Source: a bacterium
GTDB taxonomy: Bacteria > 4484-113 > JAFGCY01
Length of the DNA stretch: 64,000 nucleotides
Assembly (NCBI GenBank): GCA_020849855.1
Contig: JADZFO010000009.1
Span: 1 to 64,000 of the forward strand
Direction: 5' to 3'
Positions within the stretch are counted from its first letter, which is position 1. Every line of letters starts with the position of its first letter. The translations under genes were made by a program, and so were the position numbers. The notes beneath the pieces are model-generated. The model searched no databases and was not told the DNA's origin. It worked only from the letters and a program-made list of their open reading frames with translations. Shown here piece after piece: positions 1 through 10,444 of this stretch.

Positions 1-127
1 CCTTTACTTGAAGGAGCTTCAGGTCCGTCCTGCCTGAAGGGGGCTCACCCTGAGGGCCTTTGGAGATTCCGGGGCCCTTGGTGAAACCGCTAGTAATACC
101 CGTTCCCCGGAGGGCTAAACAGAAATC

Positions 128-150
128 GCGGGATTTCCCGGAAATCCCGC
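128..150. other. perfect stem-loop
   Basis: A 10-bp perfect stem (GCGGGATTTC / GAAATCCCGC) with a 3-nt loop. It lies downstream of the minus-strand lipoprotein gene and could be a second terminator or belong to a gene left of the window. No gene is seen in 1-236. Confidence 0.45.
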
Positions 151-174
151 AAAATTCGCCCGGATGCGGCAAAA

Positions 175-192
175 GGCCCCCTGCCGGGGGCC
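175..192 (-). terminator. putative intrinsic terminator of the lipoprotein gene
   Basis: Stem GGCCCCC / GGGGGCC with a 4-nt loop. Read on the minus strand it is followed by TTTT, about 45 nt past the lipoprotein stop codon. Confidence 0.5.
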
Positions 193-236
193 CCTGTGTT
201 CCTTGTTAATTGCCGGCGGCTGCCGGGCCGGGCGGC

Positions 237-1046
237 CTAGAAGTCCGCCAGGACATCGTCATCGTCAAAGCCCGGGTCAATGACCAGGCTGGTATCCCCG
301 ACGCCGGCGCTGAGGCCCTTTACATAAAGCTCAGTGCCGCTGGCAGGGACGAGGGTGAAGTAGGCGAAACCATCAGCGCCGCTGTTCTGCACCGCCGGGA
401 GCTGGATGTTGAGGCTGGCCATGCTCAGCTCTGTGCCTTCGCCGCTGCCCAGCTCAAAGGGGCCGGCCCAGCCCCAGGCCTGGCGGTTGCGGTCGGTGAC
501 AGCGACATAGAAGCGCTCGCCGCGGCCTTCGATGTGCAGGTTGAAGATGCGCCAGGCGCTGGGCATCTCCTTGATGCCGTAGGTGGCATAGGCCGTACGC
601 TCCGGCAGCGACTCCAGCACCAGGGTAAGCGCATTGGGCTGGCCGGGGGCGGGCGGGAGCTGGGCCAGGGCCGCGCCGGTGCTGCACTCCACGACCTTCC
701 AGATCGTGTAGGGCATCTGGCCGATGACGGCCGTCTCATGCATGTCGAGGTTGCGCTCGAGGGCCTCGCTGCCGCCGAGCAGGTCCAGGATTGACTCCAC
801 CAGGCCCTGCAGGGCCTCGTCGCTGGCCGCGTCCGCCTTGGCCTGGGTGACGGTGATCAGGGACCTGATGCCCTCGGCGGAGGCAGCGCGCGGGACAGCG
901 GGGCCGCTGCCGCCCTGCTGGCCCTGCTGCGCCTCAGACGCAGCGGGGGTAGCGGCGGGGGCGAGGGTGTCAGAGAGGCCGGCGGAGCAGCCAGTGAAGC
1001 AGAGGACTGCGCAGGCCGTCAGGGCCAGAAAGGCGGGCTTGATCAT
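237..1046 (-). CDS. putative lipoprotein with a shared W-x-W-x-GP domain
   Basis: The 269-residue product starts with a basic end, a hydrophobic stretch and a lipobox-like F-T-G-C, so it is probably lipidated and exported. GGAG lies 5 nt before the ATG. After an Ala/Gln/Gly-rich linker there is a region (about 145-240) with an AYATYGIK strand, FYVAVTDRN and WGWAGP. This pattern recurs in the N-terminal parts of the lipoproteins at 12005-14098 and 18414-21764, so I infer a paralogous extracellular domain. The tail is acidic (DDDD). No enzyme motif is visible and the function is unknown. It is the last gene before a hairpin terminator. Confidence 0.75.
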   Translation of the reverse strand: MIKPAFLALTACAVLCFTGCSAGLSDTLAPAATPAASEAQQGQQGGSGPAVPRAASAEGIRSLITVTQAKADAASDEALQGLVESILDLLGGSEALERNLDMHETAVIGQMPYTIWKVVECSTGAALAQLPPAPGQPNALTLVLESLPERTAYATYGIKEMPSAWRIFNLHIEGRGERFYVAVTDRNRQAWGWAGPFELGSGEGTELSMASLNIQLPAVQNSGADGFAYFTLVPASGTELYVKGLSAGVGDTSLVIDPGFDDDDVLADF

Positions 1047-1180
1047 TTCGACTCCACAGCGACAGGATGCGGCCGGGTCTGCCCCAAACCGCTTGTGTTA
1101 CCCGCTGCTGTGCAGCTTAAACAGCACGGAGAAAAATGCGCGGACAGAGACATGGGCTTGATAAACTCAAAGCTGTAGGG

Positions 1181-1588
1181 TTAAAGATCAAAAATCTGCG
1201 GGCTTGTCCACATCTCAAGAATCCTGGCGATCCCCGCCTTGTCTATCCTGTGCGCAATCACGTCTAAGACCAACGCCTCAAGTTCTTTGTCATCTGGTGC
1301 AAGATAGACTCCATTGGCCTCAAGAAACATTAGCGCGCACATTGCCGCGACGCGCTTGTTGCCGTTCTGGAACGGATGGGCAAGCGCTAAGTGATACAGG
1401 TAAGCGGCTGCCATCTCAAAAATACCTTTGTGGACATATTCGCCAAATGCCGACTGCTGCGCCATGGCAATTGCGGAATCAAGTCCTTCCGGATTAAGCA
1501 GTAATGTAGGCTCTAGCGGTGTGACTGTTTGGACCAGTCGGTGCGCCTCAAGGGCGTCTTCTACCGTCAGGAAGACTATCTCATCCAC
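1181..1588 (-). CDS. doc: Doc-like toxin (Fic/Doc family)
   Basis: The 135-residue protein has the Fic/Doc core HPFQNGNKR at residues 71-79. In the family this motif binds nucleotide and catalyses phosphorylation or AMPylation of a target (Doc of phage P1 phosphorylates EF-Tu). Size and the N-terminal VEDALEAHRLV segment fit the death-on-curing subfamily. The ATG abuts the stop of the upstream small gene (TAAATG), so the two are translationally coupled as a toxin-antitoxin pair. Base composition is less GC-rich than the surroundings, suggesting acquisition. Confidence 0.87.
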   Translation of the reverse strand: MDEIVFLTVEDALEAHRLVQTVTPLEPTLLLNPEGLDSAIAMAQQSAFGEYVHKGIFEMAAAYLYHLALAHPFQNGNKRVAAMCALMFLEANGVYLAPDDKELEALVLDVIAHRIDKAGIARILEMWTSPQIFDL

Positions 1589-1590
1589 AT

Positions 1591-1815
1591 TTAGTCGTCG
1601 GCGAGAAGCTTCAGGGCACCACGAATCCGCTCAAAGACAGACTTCGCGACATTCTTCCGCTCTTCAGGCGTCATAGTGCGGGGCTCGGTGAAGAGGTTTG
1701 GTGCTGTCTCATTGCGACGCTGCCAGCCGCGCATTCGCACCGCGCTGTACTCCCCAGCATGGCGGGTAGTGGTCACGGATTGCACTTCTTGCCCAACTGT
1801 TACAGTATTAGGCAT
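1591..1815 (-). CDS. putative antitoxin partner of Doc
   Basis: A 74-residue basic protein (GTG at 1839 would add 8 residues) directly upstream of doc; its stop touches the doc start. Position and size are those of an antitoxin, but the sequence (VRMRGWQRRNETAPN, then a helical ERKNVAKSVFERIRGALKLL end) does not look like Phd, the usual partner. In Phd-Doc systems the N-terminus binds operator DNA and the C-terminus covers the toxin. The role is inferred from context only; there is no clear Shine-Dalgarno sequence at either start. Confidence 0.6.
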   Translation of the reverse strand: MPNTVTVGQEVQSVTTTRHAGEYSAVRMRGWQRRNETAPNLFTEPRTMTPEERKNVAKSVFERIRGALKLLADD

Positions 1816-1982
1816 CTCAGCTGTAGTAATCGGCAGCACTTTTGCATTGTACCGTTACACAGACCACCTTAACCCTGCTCGAACCTAAAACACTGCCGAA
1901 TCTTTGCGATGAGGACCTAGTTCTGGCATAACGACGTATCAGTTGACGGCTTTGCAAGTCAAAGATTTCCGAGCGCGATTTT

Positions 1983-2321
1983 ATGTGTCTGCTGTACGCC
2001 AGGCGCGGATCAGGCGCCCACGGGACGCCCCCCGGCGACGGCATGGCGATCAAGATCATGGACAGCTCCAGCATCAGCACCCGCAGCCTGCTGGAGGACT
2101 TCGTCGCGCTGGCCGAGAAGAAGAAGAAGATCAAGTACCAGTACGAGATCCTGAGCATGGGCGGCACTGACCAGGGCGCGCTGCAGCGCTTCGGCCAGCC
2201 GCGCCGTACCATCACGCTGTCGATCCCCTGCCGCTATGTGCATACGGTCGTCGAGACCGTGCACAAGGAAGACCTGCAGGTCAGCATCGACCTGCTGGTC
2301 GCCTGGCTGTGCGGGGAGTAG
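1983..2321 (+). pseudogene. C-terminal remnant of an M42 family aminopeptidase
   Basis: From about 2040 the frame encodes the last ~95 residues of an M42 (glutamyl aminopeptidase/endoglucanase-like) metallopeptidase: IKIMDSSSIST, SMGGTDQGAL and IPCRYVHTVVE, the last carrying a metal-ligand His. Full-length M42 enzymes are about 350 residues and need upstream His, Asp and Glu ligands that are absent here, so this piece cannot be active. Conservation is lost close to positions 2007-2028, which are identical to 5094-5115. That suggests the gene was cut by recombination or deletion, with the Doc module on the other side of the break. The stop region runs into a hairpin repeat. Confidence 0.75.
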
Positions 2322-2325
2322 GGCG

Positions 2326-2408
2326 GTAGGGTGCAGGCGTGCCTGCACCAATCTTGAAGGTGCAAGCACGCGTGCACCCTACAAAGAAGGCGGGCCTCCA
2401 TGCCCGCC
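2326..2408. repeat. cluster of hairpin repeats
   Basis: Three nested or adjacent inverted repeats: outer arms GTAGGGTGCA (2326-2335) and TGCACCCTAC (2373-2382), an inner 9-bp hairpin at 2330-2349, and GGCGGGC/GCCCGCC at 2389-2408. They separate the M42 remnant from the PKD lipoprotein and may act as a bidirectional terminator. They belong to the hairpin repeat family seen elsewhere in the window. Confidence 0.75.
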
Positions 2409-2443
2409 GCTTGTTCCGCTAACATCTTGATAAGCAGGCGCTG

Positions 2444-2923
2444 CTACTCCACAATCCGCAGCTTCGAGCGCGTTGACTCGTCCTCGGTCACCACTACGCC
2501 ATCCCAGTAGGTAACACGACCGGTGATGGTGTACTCTCCCGGAGTGTTGTAGGTATGAACGGTGAGATATGCGGGATTGTCTTCGGAGGCGGCAGGATTG
2601 CTCCACCACTTGTTGCGAGCATCATCGGTACAGTCCTGAAACCCACCGCCGTCACCCCAGTTTATCTCTGCTTTGCTGATGACTGCGTGGTCACCGGGGC
2701 TCCCCTGAACTGCCACTAAATAGTTCAGTTTTGCGCCAACCTGTGTACCTATAGGACCAACGGCTACTCCCTCCGAGAACTCGACAGTGGTAACGCCGTA
2801 TGTCAGTGACAGTACCCAGCGGGTGTCATTGATTGGCGCGCCAACAAAAACCCCATCACCGCCGCATGAGCAGAACATTAGCACCATGCATAGGCTCAGT
2901 CTCAATGCGCTTGCTGCTCGCAT
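2444..2923 (-). CDS. small PKD-like putative lipoprotein
   Basis: The ATG at 2923 was chosen because AGGAGG lies 6 nt upstream; a longer frame to 2992 has no such site. The 159-residue product has a hydrophobic signal ending FCSC (a weak lipobox), then about 60 residues without motifs, then a PKD/Ig-like sandwich: KAEINWGDGG and VHTYNTPGEYTITGRVTY. PKD domains are extracellular spacers or binding modules. It follows the subtilisin-like gene by 37 nt on the same strand, so the two probably form a transcription unit. AT content is higher than in the core genes. Confidence 0.75.
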   Translation of the reverse strand: MRAASALRLSLCMVLMFCSCGGDGVFVGAPINDTRWVLSLTYGVTTVEFSEGVAVGPIGTQVGAKLNYLVAVQGSPGDHAVISKAEINWGDGGGFQDCTDDARNKWWSNPAASEDNPAYLTVHTYNTPGEYTITGRVTYWDGVVVTEDESTRSKLRIVE

Positions 2924-2960
2924 GAACGTCCTCCTGTTACCGAGTCTATACACAACAGCC

Positions 2961-4724
2961 TTACTGCCAGTACTCGATGGCTGGGCCAGCATCGACGCGG
3001 TCTATGCTCGTAAGGTCCCCGCTCATTGCAGCTTTCGTTGCCAATAGCGCCGTCTTGACTTCAGATGCAGTCGGCTCGGCGCTTAGCGAGGCAATGATGC
3101 CTGCTACGGCTGCCACATGCGGAGCCGCGCAGGAAGTTCCCTCAAAGAAGGCTATTGGCCCCGGTGCTTTACCTAAGTAGTTACTGTTGCCGTTGCTTCC
3201 ATACATGTCGATGCTCCAGCAGCTCACACCGGGTGCGCTGATGTCAACGGTCGCATCGTAATTGCCCATAACCCGATCGCCATCGCTGTCGTAATTGCAG
3301 ACGGAGACGTTAGCGCTGTAATTGGCCGGGAACCAGCTGCGGGTACTCGAATCGTTGTTGCCAGAGCTACACACAAACAGCATGTGTGGTGACAGCTTTG
3401 CCATATGGCGCAGTCCGACCGCCGGCCCCGTCCCCGACTTGCCGTGCATCCAACTGCAATTGACAACGCGGATGTTGTAGGTCGGGCAGTTCGTGCTAGG
3501 TCCATAGAGAATCTTGGGATCGTACCTCTGGGCGACACAGCCCACTGCAGTCAAGGCATTGAGATTAGCTGAAAGGGAGAACAAGGGCACTCCATCTTCA
3601 CGACCACGCGCCTTTGAGGCAATTGGAAAGTACCTGCAGTAGCGTGCTATGCCGCAGATGTCCCTATCATCATTTGCCGTGCCGCCATCGTTGTTGATTG
3701 CGGCGGATGCGATACCTGCTACTTGCGTGCCGTGGCCGAGACTGTGTGCGTTGTCTTCACTCTCATCCAATAGCCACTGCCACGGACGCCCGCCCCCAGA
3801 CGAACGCGAAGCAAATGAAGTTGCCGCGCGCCGATCACCGACGTTACAACCCAATGCTGAAGAATTGTCGTTCAGGTCGCGCAGGTATGTTGCGTTGTAG
3901 TCAACTCCGGTGTCAATGATCGCAATGTATATGCCGCTCGAACCGAAGCTGTCAGCGTCATCATGCCAGGCCTGTTCAATGTTGATATCAAACTCATCAG
4001 TCTCTGCACTTGAGCCAGGATAGTTGGCGTCGTCAATCGCCCACTGATTGCTGAAGTGCTCGTCATTCGGCGATCCACTGGCGGGCCACACGGCCCCTGG
4101 GCACACCACATCGGCGTCAACAGCCTCGATTAGTGCACTATATTCAGTCGGCCAGTTTTCAACTGCGTCTTCAACACTCTGTCCTTCCGGAAGCAATACG
4201 GCCAGACCGCCCACTTCTGGCCATTCTGCGTAGACTGTAAGCTCCTCTGTCTCGAGGAAATCCGCGACATCCTCGTTCTCCGTCAGCGACTCTGGAACCA
4301 CCGCAGCAAAGTCGTCCCAATAAGGATCTGTCGGTGAGAGTGGTTCAATGAAGTAGTTCGCTGCTACTTCCGGCAGCTCAGGGTCTTCGACCAGTGCAAT
4401 GATGACCCGGCCGTCGATGATGTCGTAGACCTGTTCATCCCGCGGGTCGGTGAATTCAACGATGTCCCAGGCGTCTTCTTCGTCGAAGAGCTCCGGGGCT
4501 GTGGACGTACTGCGACCGGGGCCGAAGCCCTTGTCGAAGACTGCGAACGCCGCGTTTGCGGCAATGTTGTCGCCTGTGCTTGTGTTTGGTCCTCCCGCGC
4601 TGCTTTCCTGACTGCCGCGCTGAGTGCCTGCTGTGCCGCCGCCGCAGGACCACAGGGATGCTGAGACTAGCATTGCTAGAGAGAGAGAGAGACCGCTCTC
4701 TTGAAAGTGACCATCCTCATACAA
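2961..4724 (-). CDS. subtilisin-like (S8) serine protease lipoprotein, start out of frame
   Basis: The frame from TTG at 4724 codes for 587 residues with all S8 elements: Asp271 (IIDTGVD), His331 (GHGTQVAG), oxyanion Asn456 (SSGNN) and Ser531 (GTSCAAPH). Residues 98-230 form an N-terminal propeptide-like region. The hydrophobic start ends LWSC, a lipobox. However the only good start, ATG 4720 with GGAGGT 6 nt upstream, is in another frame and stops at 4676-4678. A (CT)7 tract lies between them. One CT unit fewer fuses ATG, basic end and lipobox into a perfect lipoprotein signal. The gene is thus phase-variable and OFF, or carries a frameshift or sequence error. Low GC. Confidence 0.85.
   Translation of the reverse strand: MYEDGHFQESGLSLSLAMLVSASLWSCGGGTAGTQRGSQESSAGGPNTSTGDNIAANAAFAVFDKGFGPGRSTSTAPELFDEEDAWDIVEFTDPRDEQVYDIIDGRVIIALVEDPELPEVAANYFIEPLSPTDPYWDDFAAVVPESLTENEDVADFLETEELTVYAEWPEVGGLAVLLPEGQSVEDAVENWPTEYSALIEAVDADVVCPGAVWPASGSPNDEHFSNQWAIDDANYPGSSAETDEFDINIEQAWHDDADSFGSSGIYIAIIDTGVDYNATYLRDLNDNSSALGCNVGDRRAATSFASRSSGGGRPWQWLLDESEDNAHSLGHGTQVAGIASAAINNDGGTANDDRDICGIARYCRYFPIASKARGREDGVPLFSLSANLNALTAVGCVAQRYDPKILYGPSTNCPTYNIRVVNCSWMHGKSGTGPAVGLRHMAKLSPHMLFVCSSGNNDSSTRSWFPANYSANVSVCNYDSDGDRVMGNYDATVDISAPGVSCWSIDMYGSNGNSNYLGKAPGPIAFFEGTSCAAPHVAAVAGIIASLSAEPTASEVKTALLATKAAMSGDLTSIDRVDAGPAIEYWQ
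4678..4692 (-). repeat. (CT)7 dinucleotide repeat in the protease signal peptide
   Basis: On the coding strand the tract reads TCTCTC...T for 15 nt. Six or nine CT units would join the ATG at 4720 to the protease frame; seven units do not. Confidence 0.9.
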
Positions 4725-4726
4725 CT

Positions 4727-4732
4727 ACCTCC
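4727..4732 (-). promoter_or_regulatory. Shine-Dalgarno site for the ATG at 4720
   Basis: GGAGGT, 6 nt before ATG 4720. Its distance to the in-frame TTG at 4724 is only 2 nt, too close, which argues that ATG 4720 is the native start. Confidence 0.75.
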
Positions 4733-4740
4733 GCAAGAAA

Positions 4741-5096
4741 AAATTGAAGCCCGAAGCAAATATCCCTTCGGGATATGAAAGTCTACCGCCGCGCATGTGC
4801 TTTGAAAGCTGTTTGTTCGAAATTCTTGTGATTTGCTGCAGCTTGCTCGAATAGTGTGCGTGAATGCATATATAGTCACCGCAAGAGGTAGTGCCGTCCT
4901 GGAAAGACGACGCGCGGAAAGGGCCGCGCCGCTACTGAAGCGCGGGTACAAGCCCGCGCCCCTCCGGGCGAGAAAATGCTGACTGAAGTCCGCGATCCGA
5001 TGAGTGGGGCGGGTATGCCTGCCCGCCGGACCAGCACACAGGCGGGAACGCCGCTCCACCGTCATTGGGCCGAGGCCATGCGCCGCCCCTAAAGGA
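4741..5096. other. intergenic region with hairpin repeats
   Basis: No gene seen. It contains an inverted repeat CTTCGGGA-like segment near 4765, the hairpin GCGCGGG/CCCGCGC at 4940-4959, an ACTGAAGT hairpin near 4980-4994 and GGGCGGG/CCCGCC near 5008-5027. Positions 5094-5115 are identical to 2007-2028. Confidence 0.6.
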
Positions 5097-8495
<3,399 letters not shown>

Positions 8496-8660
8496 GTTTT
8501 TCCCCCGTTTTGGAGCCAAGAGCCGCGCGCAGAGCGTCCCTCGCCCTCTTGCTGCGACCGCGGCATGCTTACAACCCTCCAGCGGATATTCTAGCAAAAC
8601 AATGGCGCACTTGCAGAAGTCTGGCAGAGTCGCTGCGGAAGCACTATTTATCTGTTTAGG

Positions 8661-8695
8661 GGTAACACGGAAATTTTCCGTGAAACAGTGGTAAC
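8661..8695 (+). promoter_or_regulatory. putative autoregulated promoter/operator of the ECF sigma gene
   Basis: Two GGTAAC hexamers (8661-8666, 8690-8695) flank a perfect inverted repeat, CACGGAAA / TTTCCGTG (8666-8673, 8675-8682). GTAAC resembles an ECF -35 element and the palindrome a repressor site. Confidence 0.35.
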
Positions 8696-8735
8696 GTTTG
8701 GGCTCTTCGATGCATCTGTTAGGCGGATCAACTGA

Positions 8736-9287
8736 ATGGACTTACAGCAGGAGCTGACGGAGCAGCGCAACTCGCGCTTTCTGGCCCTGCTGGAGCCTGT
8801 TTATGAGGATTGCCAGCGCTGGGCCATGCACCTTACGCGCAACCCGGTGGAGGCGGAGGACGTTTTGTCCGAGGCCCTCACATCAGCGCTGACCAGCCTC
8901 AGCCAGTTGAAGAACGATGGCGCCTTTAAAACCTGGATGTTCCGCATCATCAACAACACCTACCGCATGTCACTGCGGCGGGGCAAACGGCCGGTTGACC
9001 TTGTCGACCCGACAGACCTTGGGCATGTCAAGTCAGAGCGGCCGGATGCATACCTGCGGGATGAACGGGCCCGGGCAGTCCGCCAGGCGCTGGAGAAACT
9101 GGCGCCGGAGCAGCGGGAAGCCCTGTGGCTTTTTCATGTTCATGGACTCAGCAGCCGCGAGGTCAGCGATGTCCTGGGAAAGCAGGAAGGTGCGGTAAGG
9201 GTCATGCTGACCCGGGCCCGCGACCGTCTGGCCCAGCAGCTCAGGCTGCTGGGGATGGACAGCGATATCCTGGGTGAGCTGAAGTAG
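8736..9287 (+). CDS. ECF-type RNA polymerase sigma factor
   Basis: 183 residues with sigma region 2 (about 20-90: RNPVEAEDVLSEALTSAL and FKTWMFRIINNTYR) and region 4 (about 125-175: LAPEQREALWLFHVHGLSSREVSDVLG and AVRVMLTRARDRL). Regions 1.1 and 3 are missing, as in ECF sigmas, which direct polymerase to stress or envelope promoters. ATG 8736 is the only sensible start. The next gene on the strand encodes a one-pass membrane protein, the usual place for an anti-sigma factor, though that gene lacks known anti-sigma motifs. The kinase lies divergently upstream. Confidence 0.9.
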   Translation: MDLQQELTEQRNSRFLALLEPVYEDCQRWAMHLTRNPVEAEDVLSEALTSALTSLSQLKNDGAFKTWMFRIINNTYRMSLRRGKRPVDLVDPTDLGHVKSERPDAYLRDERARAVRQALEKLAPEQREALWLFHVHGLSSREVSDVLGKQEGAVRVMLTRARDRLAQQLRLLGMDSDILGELK

Positions 9288-9385
9288 CTGATACAGATTA
9301 ATGTGGCACCTTCGGGTGCAGGGCCGGTGAGGCCTGGCTGAAAGACAGGAGCTAAGAATCCATCTGGACAAGGCTCAGGGGAAGG

Positions 9386-10303
9386 GTGAAAGCCCGACCC
9401 GGTTTACAAATGGATCATAGCGACAACAAATTGAAGGGTAACAACCCGGCCGGGAGCCAGGATCAGCGCGACGCGCAGTGGCGCGAACTGCTGGCCTGCG
9501 CCGAGCCGCGGCAGGAGCTGCTGGACAGCGTCCTGCCCTGGCAGCGCGTCCTGAGCCTGGTTGAAGCCGCACCGCCCGTGAAGCCGCACTGGAGCGACCT
9601 GCTCTTTTCGCGGGTCAGCCGCCAGACGCGCTTCGCCCTGGCCGCGGTGGCCCTGGCGGTGGGATCGGCGGCGGGTCTGGCGGTTATGCCGGCGCAGTCG
9701 GACCAGATCGGCACCGTGGTGCTGGCCCGCGTCCCCATGGCCTGGGAGGCCGGCGGCGCGGAGCTGGCCGAGGTTGAAGCCGCCGCAGAGGCCAGCTTCA
9801 GCAAGCTGCCGCACTCCGAGCAGGCGGACATGTACTTCCTGCCGCTCAAGTCCAGTGACGGCGATGCGCACCCCACACTGGCCATTGCCTTCCTTAACGT
9901 GGACTCCGCCCAGGCTGAGCAGGTCTTTGAGGGCCTGGCGCAGCGCTTCCCCGGCCTCAGCACCGGCGTGGCCGAATACCATGACATCCAGAGCCAGGTC
10001 TTCGAGAACCGGCTGCAGGAGCTGCTTTCCGGGCTGCGTGAGCCCGGGCGCTACCGCGGCCTGGGCGAGGCCCAGATCCGCTCCGAGGTGCTGCGCCAGC
10101 TGCACAGCGCCGGCCTGGCCCCCGAGAGCATCAGCATCGAACGCACCGCCGACGGCGGTCTGAAGATTGAGGTCTCCGCCACGATGGACATCAATGTGGC
10201 GGGCGGGCACCTGCAGGAGGCCCTTGGCGATATCGGGCTCAGCCCGGAGCTTCTGGGATCAGAAGCCTATGAGCAGCTGATGGAACTTCAGCCGGCTCAG
10301 TAA
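9386..10303 (+). CDS. one-pass membrane protein, possible anti-sigma partner
   Basis: 305 residues (GTG start with a GGGGAAGG site just upstream; ATG at 9410 is possible). About 85 cytoplasmic-looking residues precede a single membrane span (FALAAVALAVGSAAGLAVM). A periplasmic part of ~200 residues follows, with no enzyme motif. It lies 98 nt after the ECF sigma gene and ends at a terminator, so the two probably form one unit. Topology and position match anti-sigma factors; there is no zinc HxxxCxxC motif. Function unconfirmed. Confidence 0.6.
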   Translation: MKARPGLQMDHSDNKLKGNNPAGSQDQRDAQWRELLACAEPRQELLDSVLPWQRVLSLVEAAPPVKPHWSDLLFSRVSRQTRFALAAVALAVGSAAGLAVMPAQSDQIGTVVLARVPMAWEAGGAELAEVEAAAEASFSKLPHSEQADMYFLPLKSSDGDAHPTLAIAFLNVDSAQAEQVFEGLAQRFPGLSTGVAEYHDIQSQVFENRLQELLSGLREPGRYRGLGEAQIRSEVLRQLHSAGLAPESISIERTADGGLKIEVSATMDINVAGGHLQEALGDIGLSPELLGSEAYEQLMELQPAQ

Positions 10304-10347
10304 CAGAAAGGATGGATTGCCTGCGGCGGTGGGCCGCGGGCAGCTGA

Positions 10348-10372
10348 AGCCCGCCCTGGAGGCGGGCTTTTT
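10348..10372 (+). terminator. intrinsic terminator
   Basis: 8-bp stem AGCCCGCC / GGCGGGCT with a 5-nt loop followed by TTTT, 45 nt after the membrane-protein stop. Confidence 0.85.
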
Positions 10373-10444
10373 GCTATCCGGCGCCGGCTTAGCGAACGTG
10401 GGGGGCGCTGGCTTCCGTCTATAATCGCAGCGGAGGGATTTGAG

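Noticed and set aside
1-120. RNA gene at the left edge
   Set aside because: Some short inverted pieces are present, but no tRNA, rRNA or known small-RNA fold could be recognised.
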